From assembly GCA_947367415.1 (NCBI GenBank), contig CANBEE010000007.1, positions 1 through 21,274 on the forward strand: a stretch of DNA of 21,274 nt, given 5' to 3'. Positions 18,509 through 21,274 of the stretch are shown piece after piece. Made by a program: the position numbers and the translations under genes. The notes under the pieces were generated by a model. The model did no database searches, was not told the DNA's origin, and was given only the letters and a program-made list of their open reading frames with translations. Position 1 is the first letter of the stretch. Each line of letters starts with the position of its first letter. Origin of the DNA: an uncultured Bacteroidales bacterium (GTDB lineage: Bacteria > Bacteroidota > Bacteroidia > Bacteroidales > Bacteroidaceae).

Positions 18509-21138
18509 TATTCGTTAGTTGAGAATTGTTGTTGCAGACGTTTCACCTTTTCAACATACTTCTTTATCTGATCTTTCTCATGATAGAGAGCATTCTTAAT
18601 ACGGTGGATAACCGCAAATGAAGATGTCTCAATCTGAGTTGAAGCTTGCAGGTCGCTGTTGTCGAAGAGATAATCACGTGTCATAATATTATACAGAGCA
18701 GGATCGGATGTATCTACCGAGTGAGTATTTCCTGCACCATCAACGATAGAGATTCCTGAGTTACTACCCTTTACACTAAGACGGCAGAATGTACCGGTCT
18801 CGGCATCCAATGTACTGGTCTCGAAGTTACCAACATTGTTTCCGCCACCCACATACACTGAGTTATCCTGGATGTGATAGTTCACAAAATCAGCAATCAT
18901 GCTTCTGATTGAGTCACGGTAGTCATCCTCATCGAACGAATAGTTTTCCTCTTGAGTCAAGATAAACTCTTCGGCATCCTCCATAGTAGGAAGTCCTGCC
19001 TCGATTGCAGCTTTGACAGCCTCATTTGAGGGAATATACATTGTATAATGATAGGTATTGAAAGCCTCAACGGTCTGTCCGAACGAAGAGAAGTCTTCAT
19101 CTGTATAGAATACACCTGCTTCGTTCATCAACTTATGGAATTCATAGAAGGGGCCAGGATTCTCAGCATCACCAGCCTGAGCTGTAATGGCTGCATAGGC
19201 TGACTGCAAAGAGGTCATCATTACAGAGGGAACGATATATGTCTTTCCGTTACCTTCCTTAGTTTGGTCCTTAATATTCTCTGTTGTCACATGAATGGGT
19301 TGCTGTGACTCAATCTGATAGCCGCCAAATACGTTGTAGCCTCCCTGAGGATTCACATCTACACGCACAGTACCATTAGCTTTGTTGCGGTAATAGATTT
19401 TGCCATCATGGCTGAGATCAATCGTATCGACAATGATGTGGTGGTCAATGATATCTTCCAGACGGTCATCCACCTGAGCAGATGTAGGAGCAGGAGTCTT
19501 CTCTGCACCAATAGTGCGAGTCTCAAGATCATATTCATAAGCCTTGGCCTTCACATTCTTTGTTCTCTCATCGTAGTAGAATTCCCACATTTCGGGTTCA
19601 CCCTGAGCTACAGAGAGAGGATCCAAATATGCCTTGAATGCATCATCGGTAGGCAAGATAAAGCTATAATATGAGTCCATAGAGAGGAGGTATGCGTCGA
19701 AGCCATATCGCTCGATAGCCCATCGCATAATCTTCATATCCTCGTTCACCAATGTCGGAGCCGACACTGCCACATAAGAGACTGGAGGGAAGACACGGTT
19801 AGTAATGTATACCACACCATTACAGCAGAGGATTGCACGCTCTACATGCTCCTTTTCAACACCCATTTCAACCTGTCCATCGTTCTTCACCTGGTCAAAT
19901 TTACTTGGTACCGAAGCCACGAATGAGGGTTTCATGTGATTGTTCACGAAATCATCTATCACATAATTAGGTACATTCTCCCATGTTCCGAAACGGTCCT
20001 TGAGGAATTCACCGCCACCACCGTTCCAATAGGCTTCAAGCGCTTCGTCTGAAGGCACAAACATTACACCCATGTCTTGATTCATGGCCACGATATCTGA
20101 ACTTGCGAAAGTGTTCCATCCCGGATCCATCTTCAAATAGCTATCCACGATAGTGTCAGCCGGAGCTGAAATCTGCACTTCATTGCCCGAGGCATTAATA
20201 AAATTACCACTCAACCCTGTATTATGTCCGTGTGTAGCCATATACTTCTTTACAAACACCGAATCAGAGCCACCATAAATACGCTGATATTCAAGCGAAG
20301 CGGTATAGCTGTAGTAGGGTGCAGCAAAGCGGTCGAGGAGCTGGCTGAAGCGTGTCACAGTGGTATCGTTTGTCACCACCTCTGCCATATTGGTCAACGG
20401 TGTGATAAGACGTTCCATGCGGTGTACCACACCATTCTTACACTTCAAGTTAGGCTCTGCAATACGTACACCATTAATAAACACATCATTCTTATCATAA
20501 GTATAGCTTGCATCCTGACCTGTGATGAGGATATAATCTTCCGGCGATAGATTGTTGGCTACAAGATAATCATGGGTAAAGTTCACCAACGGAGCAGGAG
20601 TATTGTCCTTAAGAAGCACAATACCGGAGTTGCGATATTGGTTCCAATAAGGTGATTCAGGAAGTGCACCACCTGGCATCTTGTACAGATTGTCGTAGAT
20701 TGACACTGCTGATGTACGGCGAATGGTGCGTCCCTCGAGTCGACCGGAAGCATATCCCAGCATGTCAGAGAAATAGACGTTGTTCAACATCGATGAGTTA
20801 AGCAACATCTTCTTTTGTGATTCACTGAGTTGTTCGTAAGAAGACACGCCCCATTCATTCTCCTTGAAGAATGCATCAAAAGTGGCATCATCCACAACAA
20901 ACAACGTTTTACTACCTGTCTTGGACAACACCTCTGTATAGTCCAAATCATCAATCAGGCGTACAAAGTAGCTGTACGTTCCCTCTTCTTTCAGGAAACC
21001 GTAGATGCTTTCGCCCAACCATGTAGGTTCTTCTTCGTCGAGATAATAATCTTCCCGACAGGAGGTAGTCAATAACATTGCCGCAACGACTGGCAACCAC
21101 CACCACCTTCTTGGTTGTGTTAGTGAACTGTTTTTCAT
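18508..21138 (-). CDS. Four-domain fasciclin (FAS1) lipoprotein, first gene of operon
   Basis: This 876-aa protein begins with a Trp-rich signal peptide ending TTSC (Cys27, then REDYYLDEEE), so it is a predicted surface lipoprotein. Four FAS1-like units can be traced by their paired motifs. Unit A (about 41-248) has TLFVVDDATFDAFF (78-91) and NGVVHRMERLI (235-245). Unit B (about 258-457) has MGVMFVPSDEALEAYW (356-371) and NGVVYITNRVFPP (440-452). Unit C (about 464-646) has YSFILPTDDAFKAYL (491-505) and a weaker NGKTYIVPSVM (630-640). Unit D (about 660-846) has YTMYIPSNEAVKAA (698-711) and SFAVIHRI (840-847). The chain ends in a short Lys/Gln-rich helix. Earlier units hold long inserts compared with a usual domain of about 140 residues. 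It is far longer than its two operon relatives and is translationally coupled to the next SusC. Adhesion or ligand capture is inferred. Confidence 0.87.
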   Translation of the reverse strand: MKNSSLTQPRRWWWLPVVAAMLLTTSCREDYYLDEEEPTWLGESIYGFLKEEGTYSYFVRLIDDLDYTEVLSKTGSKTLFVVDDATFDAFFKENEWGVSSYEQLSESQKKMLLNSSMLNNVYFSDMLGYASGRLEGRTIRRTSAVSIYDNLYKMPGGALPESPYWNQYRNSGIVLLKDNTPAPLVNFTHDYLVANNLSPEDYILITGQDASYTYDKNDVFINGVRIAEPNLKCKNGVVHRMERLITPLTNMAEVVTNDTTVTRFSQLLDRFAAPYYSYTASLEYQRIYGGSDSVFVKKYMATHGHNTGLSGNFINASGNEVQISAPADTIVDSYLKMDPGWNTFASSDIVAMNQDMGVMFVPSDEALEAYWNGGGGEFLKDRFGTWENVPNYVIDDFVNNHMKPSFVASVPSKFDQVKNDGQVEMGVEKEHVERAILCCNGVVYITNRVFPPVSYVAVSAPTLVNEDMKIMRWAIERYGFDAYLLSMDSYYSFILPTDDAFKAYLDPLSVAQGEPEMWEFYYDERTKNVKAKAYEYDLETRTIGAEKTPAPTSAQVDDRLEDIIDHHIIVDTIDLSHDGKIYYRNKANGTVRVDVNPQGGYNVFGGYQIESQQPIHVTTENIKDQTKEGNGKTYIVPSVMMTSLQSAYAAITAQAGDAENPGPFYEFHKLMNEAGVFYTDEDFSSFGQTVEAFNTYHYTMYIPSNEAVKAAIEAGLPTMEDAEEFILTQEENYSFDEDDYRDSIRSMIADFVNYHIQDNSVYVGGGNNVGNFETSTLDAETGTFCRLSVKGSNSGISIVDGAGNTHSVDTSDPALYNIMTRDYLFDNSDLQASTQIETSSFAVIHRIKNALYHEKDQIKKYVEKVKRLQQQFSTNE

Positions 21139-21176
21139 TTAGATAGTATATAAATTGTTACTTTTTTTTCACTCAA

Positions 21177-21196
21177 TACGCCAATATCGGCATATC
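21177..21196. promoter_or_regulatory. Imperfect 20-bp palindrome in operon leader
   Basis: ATACGCCAATATCGGCATAT is a near-palindrome: arms ATACGCC and GGCATAT pair except at one position, around an AATATC centre. It lies 39-58 bases upstream of the first ATG of the operon, downstream of the proposed -7 box. A regulator binding site or a leader hairpin is possible. No regulator gene in the window can be linked to it. Confidence 0.35.
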
Positions 21197-21198
21197 AA

Positions 21199-21214
21199 TT
21201 TGCAAATTTGCAAA
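21199..21214. promoter_or_regulatory. Perfect 16-bp palindrome, possible operator
   Basis: TTTGCAAATTTGCAAA is identical to its reverse complement over all 16 bases and contains TTTGCAAA twice. It lies 61-76 bases upstream of the first operon gene, where a promoter and its operator would be expected. The proposed -7 box falls inside it. The palindrome is seen directly; the operator role is inference. Confidence 0.45.
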
Positions 21215-21234
21215 AAAACTTTAAATAGAGCAAT
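21203..21234 (-). promoter_or_regulatory. Weak Bacteroidetes-type promoter match for the operon
   Basis: On the minus strand ATTG (21234-21231) is followed, after 20 bases, by CAAATTTG (21210-21203). This matches TTTG-N19-21-TAnnTTTG with one mismatch in each box. Transcription would start roughly 60 bases before the ATG at 21138. The region is A/T-rich, so a chance match is possible. No better match was found in the 136 bases available. Confidence 0.3.
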
Positions 21235-21274
21235 GAAAAGCGCTTTTTTTTATCCTTCCTAGATGTTAAAAATC

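Larger units (their letters stand above)
5069..21138 (-). other. Predicted seven-gene fasciclin/SusCD operon
   Basis: Seven genes run head to tail on the minus strand with junctions of -1, 12, 8, 11, 4 and 13 bases. No internal terminator or promoter-sized gap is visible. The order is FAS1 x4 lipoprotein, SusC, SusD, FAS1 lipoprotein, FAS1 lipoprotein, SusC, SusD. The unit is bounded by the 5014-5050 hairpin and by the palindrome-bearing leader at 21139-21274. No degradative enzyme or regulator gene lies inside. Single-transcript organisation is inferred from spacing. Confidence 0.85.

Noticed and set aside
21236..21250. AAAAGCGCTTTT followed by T residues as a plus-strand terminator
   Set aside because: The palindrome leaves no room for a loop after closing the GC pairs, so a stable terminator hairpin is unlikely. 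It may belong to the control region instead.
1..21274. CRISPR array, tRNA or rRNA gene, transposase or integrase
   Set aside because: No regularly spaced repeats, cloverleaf sequence, rRNA core or recombinase motif was seen on either strand; almost all sequence is taken by the ten protein genes.

Overview
This window looks like a chromosomal segment from a member of the order Bacteroidales (Bacteroides / Prevotella / Paraprevotella-like; the genus cannot be fixed by eye). The evidence is two SusC/SusD outer-membrane nutrient-uptake pairs, a set of fasciclin (FAS1) lipoproteins with acidic residues just after the lipid-bearing cysteine, A-rich leaders without Shine-Dalgarno sites, a TAnnTTTG-type -7 element, and a dispersed inverted repeat of the kind that translates as 'SERSEES'.

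Layout. The left part (about 57-4889, plus strand) holds three conserved single-copy genes: radA (DNA recombination/repair ATPase), a COG2509-type FAD-dependent dehydrogenase of unknown substrate, and an ABC-F ATPase predicted to act on ribosomes. Hand counts of sample lines in this part give about 60-63% G+C. Positions 4890-5068 hold a degenerate inverted repeat and then a perfect 15-bp hairpin with flanking A and T tracts, which can stop transcription from both sides.

The remaining three quarters (5069-21138, minus strand) is one run of seven genes with junctions from a 1-nt overlap to 13 nt. In transcription order they are: a four-domain FAS1 lipoprotein (876 aa), SusC-like TonB-dependent transporter (1086 aa), SusD-like lipoprotein (551 aa), FAS1 lipoprotein with a C-terminal beta-rich domain (628 aa), a second such FAS1 lipoprotein (523 aa), a second SusC-like transporter (1066 aa) and a second SusD-like lipoprotein (604 aa). 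Sample lines here are about 43-52% G+C. The 136 bases upstream of the first gene are non-coding and carry a 16-bp perfect palindrome, an imperfect 20-bp palindrome and a weak promoter match, so this is probably the control region.

How the genes may work together. SusC and SusD proteins form outer-membrane barrels with hinged surface lids that import large ligands using TonB energy. Here two such importers are interleaved with three surface-type FAS1 lipoproteins, and no glycoside hydrolase, lyase, peptidase, sulfatase, sensor or sigma/anti-sigma gene lies in the operon. The locus therefore differs from an ordinary polysaccharide utilisation locus. It may encode a surface capture machine in which the FAS1 lipoproteins are the ligand-binding or adhesion subunits. 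This role and the ligand are inferences. The operon is the most interesting object in the window.
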